Source: Escarpia spicata (taxonomy: Eukaryota > Annelida > Polychaeta > Sabellida > Siboglinidae). Taken from it: a DNA stretch of 64,000 nt. How positions within the stretch are numbered: the stretch's first letter is position 1; each line of letters opens with the position of its first letter. The notes below the pieces were generated by a model that was given only the letters and a program-made list of their open reading frames with translations, ran no database searches and was not told the origin of the DNA. The DNA is taken from NCBI GenBank assembly GCA_963995525.1, contig OZ023206.1, positions 67,640,308 to 67,704,307 on the forward strand, read 5' to 3'. The translations under genes were made by a program, and so were the position numbers. Positions 21,789 through 33,533 of the stretch are shown here, in pieces.

Positions 21789-22366
21789 GTGAGTACTGCC
21801 GATTATGTCCGTCCACCTTCTTATGTCTTTCCGTTTAGGATTATTGAATCCGTATTTTAGTTCCGCCTGGGTTTGGTCTGAAACCAGACTTGTGTAAGAT
21901 CTCGCCATCAAGAAGATAGCTAACTGTATGTATAATCACCAATAAATGACCTTGCATGTCTTGATACTTCAACTGTGTTGAAGAAGCGTAACGAGTCACA
22001 CTTCATTGCTTGACCGGAATGGTAATATGGGTACAATGTGCACTCTTAAATTAGTTTGTGGACAGAGTTTGTTGAGTGTTATGTCATATGGGATGGGAAT
22101 TTTGGTATAGCGTTCACTGTACATTCATTTTACATACATGGGGAGGGGGGGGCGTCATCAACTTTCTGAGAAAGAGGCAATAAATAACTTGTTAAACGGC
22201 TGGTAAATGAGTCATATCACCTATGGATGATGATGGATGATACGTTCTCAAGCAGAACAACCTCCTAACAAAAGAAAATTCAAATGTTACGAAAACATGA
22301 TCTATAATGCTACATGGTATGAAAACAATAGATCATTTTTTTAGCAACAGTTGTTGAATATTGCAG
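21789..22366 (+). other. Intron, no gene
   Basis: Contains a G run near 22140-22150 and otherwise unremarkable sequence. Acceptor AATATTGCAG ends it. Upstream AGs at 22344 and 22350 were not chosen because they do not give phase 1. Confidence 0.5.
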
Positions 22367-22561
22367 CAAAGCCATGCCGAAGCTGGGCTCTGCGGCCTCC
22401 GAAGAATGGTGCAGAAACTTGTAGCACTGGCACAAGTTGTGAGCTGACGTGTGACGCAGGATACACCGTCTTCAATCAGAGCTCACCCCTGACATACGAC
22501 TGCACAGAGGGAAAGGAATTCAGCAACTCCTTATTCGGAACACACGTGCCTGACTGCATGA
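22367..22561 (+). CDS. Internal exon: Sushi/CCP domain 5
   Basis: 195 bp, phase 1/1, donor GTAAGT at 22562. Joined to HYR 2 it reads KPKPCRSWALRPPKNGAETC, then GTSCELTCDAGYTVF, LTYDCTEGKEFSNS and VPDCM. The KPKPC..L..PKNG opening is exactly how a Sushi follows a HYR domain in SVEP1/SCUBE-like proteins. There are two extra cysteines (ETCSTGTSC) before the CELTC core, so it is a six-Cys variant of CCP/EGF-like type. Confidence 0.87.
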
Positions 22562-24141
22562 GTAAGTTGATGTGCGAAACAACTACGATCACAGAACCTA
22601 TTACGGCAGGGTGTGGGTGTGCAAACGGGTGATATTAACTTTGTCATTTCTTTAAAACTACCCATCTTATTCTGACCACATTTGTAGTGAATAATGTCTG
22701 TCAAAACAAGGTCAGTCATGACAATAAACAATCTGCATGTCCGTAACCATGGTAAACAGTTAATCTTACAAATTCTGATACGGGTACACATTCTTTGCTA
22801 TAAGTTGACTTCATAATGTAAAATGTTCTTATTTACACAAACTATAAATCAGTTTATGCTATTTAGTTGAAAACAAAAAATATTTGATAAAAGCTTGAAT
22901 TTATGATTAAATTATATATTTTTAATGTAAACTAATAGTGAAAAGTATATATAAATTTATTTAAAAAAAATGTTGCAAGTCAAGGACCAATGACTATCCT
23001 AGTGGTCCTCACACATCAACCAATCAAAACATGGATTTATCGTTTGATGCTTTAATCATTCATTTGACAAACTTTCAGATTTAGGCATGAGTTGAGATGG
23101 TGTTCGATTGAACAGGTCTGCCAGGGAGTAAAGTGTAAAGCGCTTTGAGTAGTCCCGAGGACTGGATACTGCAGACCTGTTCAATCGAACACCAGCTCGA
23201 CTTCTCTGGGAAGCATTCAGCCACACTGAAATTAATGTGCGAAGACTATTCTTACACACAAATATCCACCACTGTCTCTAGCCAGGTACTCATTCATACA
23301 ACTGAGTGAACTGAAGCAATGTAGAGTAAACGAACTTGCCCAAGGTTCAACACCACTTCACAGGATTCGAACCTGCGTTCTCTCAGTTGAGAGACCGGAG
23401 CTGTTACCACTGCTCTACTGCGCTCCACAACAAGACATGTACCAAGCCTTCAGAAACTTCAAAAAGGCTTTCTACAGAGAGTGGCGTACAGATCTTTGAG
23501 AAAGCAGAACAGTCATCAACAATAACCTTATTCATGTCATCAGACATAATTTTGTATTAAAAGACCAGAGCCCGGTTTCTCTTAATATCATGCGCATTCC
23601 ATATACGCACCATGTCACAAACGACGAAGTTTGCAACATAATAATCTAATCGGACAACATGAAGACATCCTGTCAACAAGAAAAACTAACTGAGGTGGTA
23701 TGGCTATGTAACAGTGTACTAACAAGATCCATCAGCATGGCAAACCCATCCTCATGGGAATGGCTGGAGACAGGTAAAAGAGAGAGTGGATAAATCTCAA
23801 TTTCTACGATAAGCAAATGGCAGCAAATGGCAAACGAAGGTGGAGAGAGATTGTCCCATTTACCAACCATGGTTATATGATGTGTGAAATGAGTTGAATA
23901 ACGTATAATATGGTTTAATCACATTCATTAATTTGCCACAGATTTCCTTCCAGTACTAATGTGAATTTGCTTATTGCAAAGGCAGGAGATTCTTTATGTG
24001 CATGCATCCATGGCTATAATGACGTATTAGATCTACAAATTACGTTTGCTTGTGATAACAACAAATATTGATTAAAACTGTTTGGTATTGTATTTTCTGT
24101 TGCCTATCAATGTCTAATGTAGTTTGTTTTCTTTCGATTAG
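22562..24141 (+). other. Intron containing a SINE
   Basis: AT-rich sequence around the SINE annotated separately. The last 100 bp (GCCTATCAATGTCTAATGTA ... CGATTAG) are duplicated before the exon at 33319. No host gene. Confidence 0.6.
23130..23428 (-). mobile_element. tRNA-derived SINE (minus strand)
   Basis: On the minus strand GGAGCGCAGTAGAGCAGTGG (23428 downward) contains an A box, and GGTTCGAATCC (complement of 23363-23373) is a perfect B box at pol III spacing. A CCTTGGGCAAGTTCG block follows, of the kind seen in conserved SINE core domains. The 3' part runs to a 24-bp perfect inverted repeat: GTGTTCGATTGAACAGGTCT (23101 region) against its complement near 23175-23198. Anticodon-loop sequence does not fold well enough to call a functional tRNA. 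Confidence 0.72.
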
Positions 24142-24356
24142 AATCCAGTGTTGTCACATACAAACAAGAGTTTGTTGTGGAGTACACTGGAACAGTGATT
24201 ACATCAAATACAGTAGAGGCGTACAAGGCAGAAATAAAGAACCAATTGTCAGCTGTGCAGTCAGACTTACAGAACCAATGCAAAAGCAACATGGCAGCCA
24301 CTCCACCGGATGTTGTGTTGAGTCAAACGGTCACATTTTGGGTTTTTGGTAATAAG
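24142..24356 (+). CDS. Internal exon A of duplicated two-exon unit, copy 1
   Basis: 215 bp, acceptor phase 1, donor GTTTGT at 24357 in phase 0. Reads YKQEFVVEYTGTVITSN, EAYKAEIKNQLSAVQSDLQN, QCKSNMAATPPDVVLSQTV. No catalogued domain recognised. Beta-strand-like segments flank an amphipathic helix with one Cys. It sits between HYR/Sushi and GCC2/GCC3 modules, the same place as the spacer region of SCUBE proteins, so it may be part of a comparable spacer; that is inference. The near-identical copy is at 33319-33533. Confidence 0.84.
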
Positions 24357-24678
24357 GTTTGTATCACTGTTTTATTTCTGCTATGGTTGGTTGTTGTCAT
24401 TTGGCAACAGTTAACAATCAGTAATGTCAAATGTGTGATTTAGGTAATTTTGCCTTTTTTGTGATGATGCAATTCGGATATGCATTTATAGGCAACTTGC
24501 AGAAGACAACATGCAACAGTGCATATGATAAACATGAGTGCAGTATGTTTGCATTATTTATATAGTTACATATCGTTATGTGGCATTTCTATCAAGCTAA
24601 AACTAACGTAATTTGATTTATATATATTATAATGAAGTTAGTATATTTATGTTATGCTACTTCTCACTACACGCTTTG

Positions 24679-25098
24679 CATCTTGGGCGCCACCCATTCA
24701 GCTGTTCATCTTGGGCGCCACCCATTCAGCTGTTCATCTTGGGCGCCACCCATTCAGCTGTTCATCTTGGGCGCCACCCATTCAGCTGTTCATCTTGGGC
24801 GCCACCCATTCAGCTGTTCATCTTGGGCGCCACCCATTCAGCTGTTCATCTTGGGCGCCAACCATTCAGCTGTTCATCTTGGGCGCCAACCATTCAGCTG
24901 TTCATCTTGGGCGCCAACCATTCAGCTGTTCATCTTGGGCGCCAACCATTCAGCTGTTCATCTTGGGCGCCAACCATTCAGCTGTTCATCTTGGGCGCCA
25001 ACCATTCAGCTGTTCATCTTGGGCGCCAACCATTCAGCTGTTCATCTTGGGCGCCAACCATTCAGCTGTTCATCTTGGCCATCACCCATTCAGCTGTT
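24679..25098. repeat. Minisatellite, 28-bp unit, 15 units
   Basis: Unit CATCTTGGGCGCCACCCATT plus CAGCTGTT repeats on an exact 28-bp ladder from 24679 to 25071. Early units have CACCCATT and later ones CAACCATT, so there are two homogeneous blocks. The last unit is degenerate (TTGGCCATCACC). All three forward frames stay open because the unit has no stop, but this is intronic sequence. The paralogous intron has one degenerate unit at about 33838-33875. Confidence 0.94.
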
Positions 25099-25240
25099 CA
25101 TCTATAACCCCCAAGAAGGATCCGTACATAAACCTTGTGTTTTTGAAATTCACCATACCATTATTGTTTCCATGAATGATCAAAATATGATTGTTCCAAG
25201 TTACATTTAACCATCCCCAACTGATCAGATTTTACATAGC

Positions 25241-26719
25241 TTTGTACAGTCACACAGAACATGCATGACTTTGTACAGTCACACAGAACATGCATGACTT
25301 TGTACAGTCACACAGAACATGCATGACTTTGTACAGTCACACAGAACATGCATGACTTTGTACAGTCACACAGAACATGCATGACTTTGTACAGTCACAC
25401 AGAACATGCATGACTTTGAACAGTCACACAGAACATGCATGACTTTGTACAGTCACACAGAACATGCATGACTTTGAACAGTCACACAGAACATGCATGA
25501 CTTTGAACAGTCACACAGAACATGCATGACTTTGCACAGTCACACAGAACATGCATGACTTTGCACAGTCACACAGAACATGCATGACTTTGTACAGTCA
25601 CACAGAACATGCATGACTTTGTACAGTCACACAGAACATGCATGACTTTGTACAGTCACACAGAACATGCATGACTTTGTACAGTCACACAGAACATGCA
25701 TGACTTTGTACAGTCACACAGAACATGCATGACTTTGAACAGTCACACAGAACATGCATGACTTTGAACAGTCACACAGAACATGCATGACTTTGAACAG
25801 TCACACAGAACATGCATGACTTTGAACAGTCACACAGAACATGCATGACTTTGCACAGTCACACAGAACATGCATGACTTTGCACAGTCACACAGAACAT
25901 GCATGACTTTGTACAGTCACACAGAACATGCATGACTTTGTACAGTCACACAGAACATGCATGACTTTGTACAGTCACACAGAACATGCATGACTTTGTA
26001 CAGTCACACAGAACATGCATGACTTTGTACAGTCACACAGAACATGCATGACTTTGAACAGTCACACAGAACATGCATGACTTTGAACAGTCACACAGAA
26101 CATGCATGACTGTGTACAGTCACACAGAACATGCATGACTTTGAACAGTCACACAGAACATGCATGACTTTGAACAGTCACACAGAACATGCATGACTTT
26201 GAACAGTCACACAGAACATGCATGACTTTGCACAGTCACACAGAACATGCATGACTTTGTACAGTCACACAGAACATGCATGACTTTGTACAGTCACACA
26301 GAACATGCATGACTTTGAACAGTCACACAGAACATGCATGACTTTGAACAGTCACACAGAACATGCATGACTTTGCACAGTCACACAGAACATGCATGAC
26401 TTTGCACAGTCACACAGAACATGCATGACTTTGCACAGTCACACAGAACATGCATGACTTTGCACAGTCACACAGAACATGCATGACTTTGCACAGTCAC
26501 ACAGACCATGCATGACTTTGCACAGTCACACATAACATGCATGACTTTGTACAGTCACACAGAACATGCATGACTTTGTACAGTCACACAGAACATGCAT
26601 GACTTTGTACAGTCACACAGAACATGCATGACTTTGTACAGTCACACAGAACATGCATGACTTTGTACAGTCACACAGAACATGCATGACTTTGTACAGT
26701 CACACAGAACATGCATGAC
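25241..26719. repeat. Minisatellite, 29-bp unit, 51 units
   Basis: Unit TTTGTACAGTCACACAGAAC plus ATGCATGAC; starts at 25241 and 26720 are exactly 51 x 29 apart. One position is T, A or C (TTTGTACAG, TTTGAACAG, TTTGCACAG) and these variants are arranged in ordered blocks. The paralogous intron (34020-34060) has a single unit-like ACAAAACATGCATGACTTTG, so this expansion happened after the duplication. Confidence 0.95.
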
Positions 26720-26959
26720 TTTGCAATCAACTGTTCATAGTTATGTAATTTTTGCCAGACGTCTGGTACAAATACTTTGTGAAACTTCCTCCTGTGTCAG
26801 CGTACATGTAGCTCCCTCTGGCACATAAAATTAGAAAAACTAACAACTGGATTACATGGTTTCTGACACAAGAGGCACCACTGTTACAAATTTATGATGA
26901 ACACACTGTAAAAATGTAATGGCGATAACAGTTATAGAATGTGTCATAACTTCCTACAG
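26720..26959 (+). other. Intron end, ancestral form of the 41-bp unit
   Basis: Contains CACAAGAGGCACCACTGTTA followed by CAAATTTATGATGAAC in single copy, homologous to the end of the 41-bp array in the paralogous intron. Ends in acceptor AACTTCCTACAG. Confidence 0.7.
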
Positions 26960-27194
26960 GTGAATGTCACCTTCAGTGTGAGCTACACCAAGAATGGTGA
27001 TGACTCGGCTGACATCCCAACGTGTGCCGCCATAGTGAAAGCACGCTTTGAGGGCATTAGGTCTCTGTTGGGTGCTCACAGACTGAAAGAGATACAACCA
27101 ACTGGGCTAACAAAGATAACAGCTGCCCACAGTAACACTCCTGTCAATGGCTACACATGTGCCAAGGGCCAACTGCTGCAAACCAGTGACTGTG
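26960..27194 (+). CDS. Internal exon B of duplicated two-exon unit, copy 1
   Basis: 235 bp, phase 0 acceptor, phase 1 donor (GTACGT at 27195). Reads VNVTFSVSYTKNGDDSADIP, TCAAIVKARFEGIRSLLGAH, then NGYTCAKGQLLQTSDCG. The last part, with TCxxGxxxxxSxC, is the start of a GCC2/GCC3-type Cys-rich segment completed by the exon at 42820 (or interrupted by copy 2 of the unit). About 70 of 78 residues match the copy at 35646-35880. Confidence 0.85.
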
Positions 27195-27581
27195 GTACGT
27201 AGTTATTCCTATATATTTGTTTTTTTAAAGGTCAGCTCACACGGGCAGTGCAACGTTTCACAAGCCCTCCCCGTTTCTGATGCCTGTGTATTTGGTTTCC
27301 TGGTCATTGTATACTATAATTATATGTTTATATATATAATATATATTGAGGGTATAGATAGTAATTCCTTTTTAGTCTATATTTTATCATTATAACTAGT
27401 GATCATTGATATTGTGCCCACCATTTCAAAATATGTGAATGTCAAAATCCTGAGTGTGTTTAAATCATTAAAAACAATAATGTACTTCCAACATAACTGA
27501 AATCCAGAGATGTTACTTAGGTGAATTAATTTTGCATGTCTGTCCCCTCCCCAGACAATATCCAAGTTGGTGGCCCACCAG
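27195..27581 (+). other. Intron start, no gene
   Basis: TA-rich sequence up to the left end of the next transposon-like element. Nothing recognised. Confidence 0.45.
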
Positions 27582-27585
27582 TTAG

Positions 27586-30488
27586 TCCAGTAGAAATTGA
27601 TGATGACCCGGACATTTTGATTAAAAAGTAAATTTTTTGTTTTAAGATGATCTGTAGTATTTCCTGGACTTCCAGAAAAACCCACCAAAATCAACCCTGG
27701 GGAACCTCAAGTTTTTCAAGAAAAACACATACCCTACCTATTGAATACTTTTTGTAAGATTTTCTTTGTATTGGCTGTCCATACGTAGATGCTAATGGAA
27801 AGGCAAACACAACATTTGTTCACACATTTGTTGCCAGTGCCTAACGATAATATTATATCTTGGTTGATTTATTAGTGAGAAGTCCATAGTTAGTAAGATT
27901 ATAGAATTAAAAATATCTGTCGGATCAATTATATTATAATAGTAAATAGTTAGCTACTGCTGTTGAACCTGTTTACCCATAACATAATACACATATTATG
28001 ACGGATGTCTAGAAAATATTTGTGCATCTTTTTCAGGAACAGGTTGCAGATATGGACTAATGAGTCATTTATTAAGAAGGTGGTGATGGCTTAATGGCAA
28101 TGCTTAGAAAGAAAGAGTTAGATTCAATGGTTGTTTTTACCCCAATCTTTGATTTGGGGTGTTTTGGTTCAATTTCGAGGATACAATTTACGTTTGCATT
28201 TGTGAATCGTATTTATAACTGTTTCCTTTATTTATCAGTACATTTGTAGTGATATGTATAATGGTGCACTGTGCCACACATTAATTACTGAGTTTAAAAA
28301 TTAAGTAATTTGTTAATTAATTAAGTAAGTAATAATTCATTTCTTATATAGTGCCCTATTGTGAACATTGTTCCGGGACACTTTACAATGTTTCATAAAA
28401 TATTAAGGTAAAATAAATAGTAATTAGCAAATGTATATTACAACGAATAGTTATACGGATTTGACTGCCAGAAGTCGGACCATATTGTTCTGATTGACTA
28501 GGCTTCTTGTATGTATGATTGATGTTGCTGAAAGCTCCTGCACATAATATATAGTCATCAGTGCTAACTTGCTCACACTTGCTAACATCAGTACAGTGGA
28601 TCTTCTTTTGGTAAGCTCTGACACCCACATGAGTTGTTTCATGGCTGTGTATTGTAATCAAAGTTGTCAGTCACCCACTGACAGAATCCGCCACCATCAT
28701 CAGTCTGCACTTTTCAAATGCTATAACTTGTTCATTATGTTGCTGACATGTTCAGGTGATGAGGTGATATCGAATAGCTGATGCCAATGTCATCCTTTAT
28801 GGCCTGAGTGGCATTTTCGACAAACTTCTTGGTGTTGGCTTGGTGTTGGTGTCTTTTCATATTGTTATAGGAGTCATACAAAAGTGCTACAGTACTCCTT
28901 GTTAGGGCTATAACATTTGTCTTTCCTTGGAAATTCGCAATTGTGATGTTAGATCCAAAGCGTGCAATCAGATGACGTTTTATGTTTTATCTTGCTTGCT
29001 GGAATGCCAGCTAGGGGAAAGGAATGAGGACAAGTTTGCCTTAACATCTTGCGGTGTGTAATGTTGCTGATGGCGTTCATTATTCAGCCATTCACATACA
29101 GCGGTAAACTTATTCTCGTTTTCTGTATCGAGATTGTGAAAATTCATAGCTGTTGTGTTGCTGCTGTGTGGAATTGTTTTGTTTCCGGATGTGAAAACCG
29201 CCACACGTTTCTGGTACTTTGCTTCAACCACATTATGTCTACTATGGTTGCCCTGACACCAATAGCTGCAGTGTTACTTTGTGTGTCACATGCATCCATT
29301 ACAGTGTCTTGAATGATGGTCGTCTTGTCTTTCCCAACCATTTCGTTCTTGCAGATAATAGTCGTGCATTTGCACGTAATAATAATTTGCGTTATTGAAA
29401 TGTTCGGCCAACCCACCATCTCTTAGTTTTGACACTGCCTCCATTGAATCTAACTTTCTGTGTGTTGTCATTACGCCACCACTACCTTCTTCATGAATAA
29501 CGTTGGTCAGTATCAGCGATCCTCTCCTGAAAAATATGTATGTCTATTTTCTAGGTACTCTTTGTAATATGTTTACTATAATTATGGGCAACATGTTAAA
29601 AGGTAGTAGCCAGCTTTGCTATATATATATATATAATTAGAGTTAAATTTCAATTAAAAAATTCTGCCAGACAACACACTTCTCACATTGGCATCGGAAC
29701 GAAATTAATATTGGGGGAGGACACTGAGCCGGAACTTCAACACCACTCCGCTGTCGTGCTGTCTCGGGTCATAACATCAGAACACGGGGGATACTGTTGA
29801 AGATTTTTTGCTGGAGCTACAGCGCTTCAGCACCACTCCACTGCTGCGCAGTCTTGTCTCCGATCATGGCATCAGATTATGGTTTAAAAAATTTTTTGTG
29901 ACGATGTAAATTTTTGTATCTGTTGAAGCTCTCCAAAACTCTCGATTTGCACCACCTTTGAGGCTCAGCCAAAAAATCCACCTTCGGGCTCTCAGAAACC
30001 TAAAATTGCACTCACAAATGCACCCTCTCCCTAAATATTGGGGGGGTAATCCTATCTCCAACCGCCACCAAAAAATACCACAAAATCCACACCCATTCCC
30101 TAAATATTGGTGTGCTAATTCTATCTCCATCCCCCACCAAAAGTTATTGTGGGACTCGGCACCCAAAGCCCCCCTCCCCGGTTCCAACGCCTATATGTCA
30201 CTAATAAATCAGCCAAGGTGTATCGTTAGGCCATGGCAATAAAATGGTAAACAAATGTTGTGTTTGGCTTTCCATACCACATATATTCAATGGAATGGCA
30301 TTTAAAAAAGCGAAATATTCAGTAGACAGGGTACAGATGCATTCTTGACAAAAATCAGGGTTTCCCCGGGTTGATTTTGGTTGTTTTTTCAGATAGTTCA
30401 GAAAATCCTACTAGACATCTTAAAACAAAAATTGGCTTTTTAACTTAAATGTTCAGGTTTGGTCAAAATTGTGCAAATTTCTACTGGA
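27586..30488 (-). mobile_element. 2.9-kb element with ~280-bp terminal inverted repeats
   Basis: The left arm (27586 to ~27850, starting TCCAGTAGAAATT) and right arm (~30205-30488, ending AATTTCTACTGGA) are inverted copies. Examples: TCAACCCTGGGGAACC near 27692 against the complement near 30365, and AACACAACATTTGTT near 27807 against its complement near 30255. Flanks are TTAG on the left and TTAA on the right, so a 4-bp TTAR target site is possible. Between the arms is a decayed minus-strand ORF. This boundary directly abuts the TTAAGGCCAGACACGG end of another element. Confidence 0.68.
28383..29500 (-). pseudogene. Decayed ORF of a repetitive mobile-element protein (minus strand)
   Basis: Minus-strand pieces in order are MTTHRKLDSMEAVSKLRDGG, then ANYYYVQMHDYYLQERNGWE, a frameshifted piece giving TIIQDTVMDACDTQSNTAAI, then AVFTSGNKTIPHSSNTTAMN and FHNLDTENENKFTAVCEWLN. 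I recognise the style of these segments from repetitive 'uncharacterized' invertebrate proteins linked to mobile DNA, but cannot assign a catalytic domain. Multiple frameshifts; not functional. No function proposed. Confidence 0.5.
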
Positions 30489-30492
30489 TTAA

Positions 30493-31140
30493 GGCCAGAC
30501 ACGGCAGCTGAAATGTCGTATTTTGACAAATATACACAAAATATGTTTTTGCCATATTCCGATAGCTTTGTATGTGTTCTATCAATAAAGTTCACTTTTA
30601 TAACAATTTCATACCTCTAAATCACTTTTCTCGTTAATAAAGTGAGCCCCTATCAATTAATAAATCCTGTTTTAGTTCTCAAGACGCGGAATGTGTTCGA
30701 TAATACGCGACGTTTAGACCTTGGTAACACTGCCGTACTTTCGACGTACACCATCTTGTTTAGTACGAATAGAACCGCCAATCCATCCTCTAACTGCTTG
30801 TCTAGACGGCATTCCCGCCCTTTGACCCGTATTTCCGGGAAATCCTAATATATGGAAGCACAATTCAACTGACTATCTCCTTATTTGGCGTTCGTCATTG
30901 TGACACGTCAGCATCGGGATGTTCCGCCATGCTCGTGACCTGCGGTGACCCGGATAATTCCATATATGGCATGAGACGCGTGGCGTTTCTCCCACAATTC
31001 ACCATGTTGCTATTTCCGGGTGTAAACAATGATGGCGTCCAGCAAAAGTTTTGACGAAATCAGCATGAATCTTGTTGATTGCAAACGTTATAAATTTGCC
31101 GCAAAGCATGCGTTTGGGCAGAAAAAGAAATGGAAGGCTC
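30493..31140 (+). mobile_element. 5' end of a TTAA-type Mutator/Kolobok-like element
   Basis: Starts after TTAA (30489-30492) with GGCCAGACACGGCAGCTG, matching the end of the 50043 element (GGGGAGACACGGCAGTCTG) and the inverted end at 16929. The three also share an AATAAAGTTCACTT-like internal stretch. About 540 bp in, at 31029-31145, a short ORF reads SSKSFDEISMNLVDCKRYKF then a Lys-rich segment and stops, possibly the degenerate transposase N-terminus. The 3' end is not established; TTAA at 32520 is one candidate. Confidence 0.5.
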
Positions 31141-32595
31141 GGTAACTGTAGGATGTACGCGCGTAACATGGTTTATTGGTGGCAAAACAGCGTATTTCGA
31201 CGGAAACGCAGCCGCGCGTAGCCACTGCAGACGCCGGCTTAGGCCTTAGCGCCGACGCCGGCTGCGATGCCCAGAGACGACGGGGAAGCCGGCGGTTGAA
31301 CAGTGGCAGAGATCTGCATCGCGCAGTGAGATTAAAATGAAAGTTATGCAGTCCTAAAGCCAGAAAGGCATGGATGCGACAGTCAGATATGGTAAGTCTT
31401 ACATAATTATTTGTTTAGATGTCATATTTCCGTGTAAACAAGTTAGACAATTTAACTATATATATGTCATAACTAAGTTTTTATGTCAGTTACTACTTAG
31501 CTTTAGATTTCAGCCTTACAGTTATGGTCTATGAATATTTTGATATCTTTACTTTATTAATAAAAACACTTATTAATAAACTTTACCTCATACTCATATG
31601 CTAATTATGTTGTTGCACATTACGCACACATGTGTGCACACACACTCATAAATATATATATTTATTTGTATACATGTACAAGAACACATGCATGCATGCA
31701 CAGTACATTTCCAGTAGGCATTTTGTTATTGACACATGATATATTTCATTTCAGCTTCATCTCTTCACTGGTGCACGATTGACTTGGCTCGCATAAGTGG
31801 CCTTTTTCAGACGGTGGAGTGTCCCCAAGAGGAGGAGGAAGGCCAGCACATGAATGCTACAGTCCTGTTCTTCATATTAATCAATCACCATCAATCCTCA
31901 TTGGTGTTATCAGATGCATGACACTTCAGTTTTTACTTCATAATATTAATAATGATAAAACAATTCCCAAAATCATTGCCTAATTGTTATTCAATCTTTG
32001 GCGGCCATTTACAGAAAATGCATTTTTTTGGATTTGTGCTCCGTACAACTCTGGCAGTATTAAAGTTATGCCAATCATGTTTACATCATTGTATTCAGCA
32101 TTACTTTCTGCACACAACTACAACCTGATATTTCAAATAAGTTGTATAATTATTTTGTTATAGAGGTATTTATAACGAAAAAACGTAAACAAAATTGTCA
32201 AAATAAAAAATAAAAATTAACAAAATATATAATTTACTAATATTTTTAATATCAAGTTGTAGTTGTGTAACACCAGGCAGTCTAAGTGTGATAGTGAAAG
32301 AATTATGATTGTATCTTCTATAGTAATGGCTGGGGACCGTGGACAAAGTTTGCTATATTTTCTCATTATGTCGGCCATTTTGTTCGTAACCATGGCAACG
32401 GTGGGTCGGAGTGAAAAAAGTTCAGTATATTTTTTACTCCGCATGAGCTACTCTTTCTTACTGGATAGATAAGTTTGCCATAATTATCAAAATAAAAAAT
32501 ACCCTATTAAGCTATGCCCTTAAGAGTGCTTGAATGACTTCCCTTCTTTGTTGCTCTAGGCCTTAATATATTTGATTGCAGAGGATTATTGATTC
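31141..32595 (+). other. Intron, GC-rich patch then AT-rich sequence
   Basis: A CG-rich patch at about 31150-31330 (GCCGGCTTAGG, GACGCCGGCTGCG, GACGGGGAAGCCGGCGG) includes near-inverted GCCGGC blocks. It then passes to AT-rich DNA with GT/CA and TA microsatellite near 31620-31700. The patch could belong to the adjacent TTAA element. No gene. Confidence 0.4.
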
Positions 32596-32599
32596 CCTT

Positions 32600-32925
32600 A
32601 ATATAATAATGTTTTTATTTCAGACAAGCATTGTGTCCATATTTGCAAAAGTACATCGATAAAATCATCCATATAAAAAGAAACAAATAAATAAAGATAA
32701 AAAATAAATATGTTAATAAAAACAGGATGTTTAAAAATTATACAAAGCCCTGATCCACTGATGCCACAACTGCGATGTACTGTATATGTCACTAGTAACA
32801 ATACTCTGAATAACTGTATTAACAGACCTGTTAATTCTCGTCATTAAGCTAAAAATAGCTGTTCTGATAACACATTTACATGATTTAACATTAGCTGTAG
32901 CAAACTTAAAGGAAAACAATAGGAA
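32600..32925 (-). mobile_element. LINE 3' fragment (minus strand)
   Basis: Minus-strand translation 32919-32731 gives FATANVKSCKCVIRTAIFSL then NRSVNTVIQSIVTSDIYSTS and HQWIRALYNF-stop, the C-terminal tail of a LINE reverse transcriptase. A 3' UTR follows, ending GTCTGAAATAAAAACATTAT. Both protein and UTR match the + strand fragment at 37014-37446, so two truncated copies of one family lie in opposite orientation. Confidence 0.7.
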
Positions 32926-33318
32926 GATTGTTATACCTTTGCCTGTAAAAGTTATACAAACTCTTACACAAGAGTGGGACGATGAGACCTGAAGAATTTA
33001 AAATTCCAAAAGTAGAACAGATATGTTGTGGGATAGGCTCTGATGTGTCATGACGTCAAATTTTGTTCTTGTAGTAATATCGAATGTTCTTAATTGTTTA
33101 TTTCCTTTTGACTGTCACACACGCAAATTGCTCGCATGAAACACATTAAAAATGGCATGTACTACTTGTCATTACTGTCTCTTAATTTGTCCCGTGACCC
33201 TTCTTTGATTTTCATAAGCTTCACTAATCAGAAAGAAAGTTATAGGACAAACTATCAACAAATAAATTACAGTTTTTGTAGCCTATCAATGTTTAATAGT
33301 TTGTTTTCTTTTGATTAG
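32926..33318 (+). other. Intron end, no gene
   Basis: Last part (GCCTATCAATGTTTAATAGT ... TTTTGATTAG) is homologous to the sequence before the 24142 exon. Otherwise nothing recognised. Confidence 0.55.
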
Positions 33319-33533
33319 ACTCCAACATTGGTACGTACAAACAAGAGTTTGTTCTGGAATACAGTGGAACAGTGATTACAACAAATAGACAGGAGGCGTA
33401 CAAGGCAGAAGTAGAGAATCAACTGTCGGCTGTGCAGTCAGACTTACAGAACCAGTGCAAAAGCAACATGGCAGCCACTTCACCAGATGTTGTGTTGAGT
33501 CAAACAGTCACTTTCGCTGTTGTTGGTGATAAG
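33319..33533 (+). CDS. Internal exon A of duplicated two-exon unit, copy 2
   Basis: 215 bp, same length and phases (1 to 0) and same donor GTTTGT as the exon at 24142. Reads YKQEFVLEYSGTVITTN, EAYKAEVENQLSAVQSDLQN, SPDVVLSQTVTFAVVGDK. About 57 of 71 residues are identical to copy 1. Since the unit begins and ends in phase 1, the transcript may carry both copies in series or one of them. Domain unrecognised. Confidence 0.84.

Noticed and set aside
23352..23428. Possible tRNA gene (A and B boxes)
   Set aside because: The acceptor stem and anticodon arm do not fold convincingly and SINE-type sequence continues downstream; called a SINE head.
24613..25210. Three overlapping plus-strand open frames reading SWAPPIQLFILGATHSAVHL
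   Set aside because: A 28-bp unit without stops cycles through all three frames; low-complexity artefact.
29864..30242. Open frames of ~100 codons on both strands rich in Gly/Trp or Pro/His
   Set aside because: They overlap a two-copy non-coding repeat (CCCTAAATATTGG) just inside the right arm of the 27.6-30.5 kb element; no domain.
31141..31335. CpG-island-like promoter of a host gene
   Set aside because: The GC-rich patch adjoins a transposon end, and no supportable exon follows in either direction.
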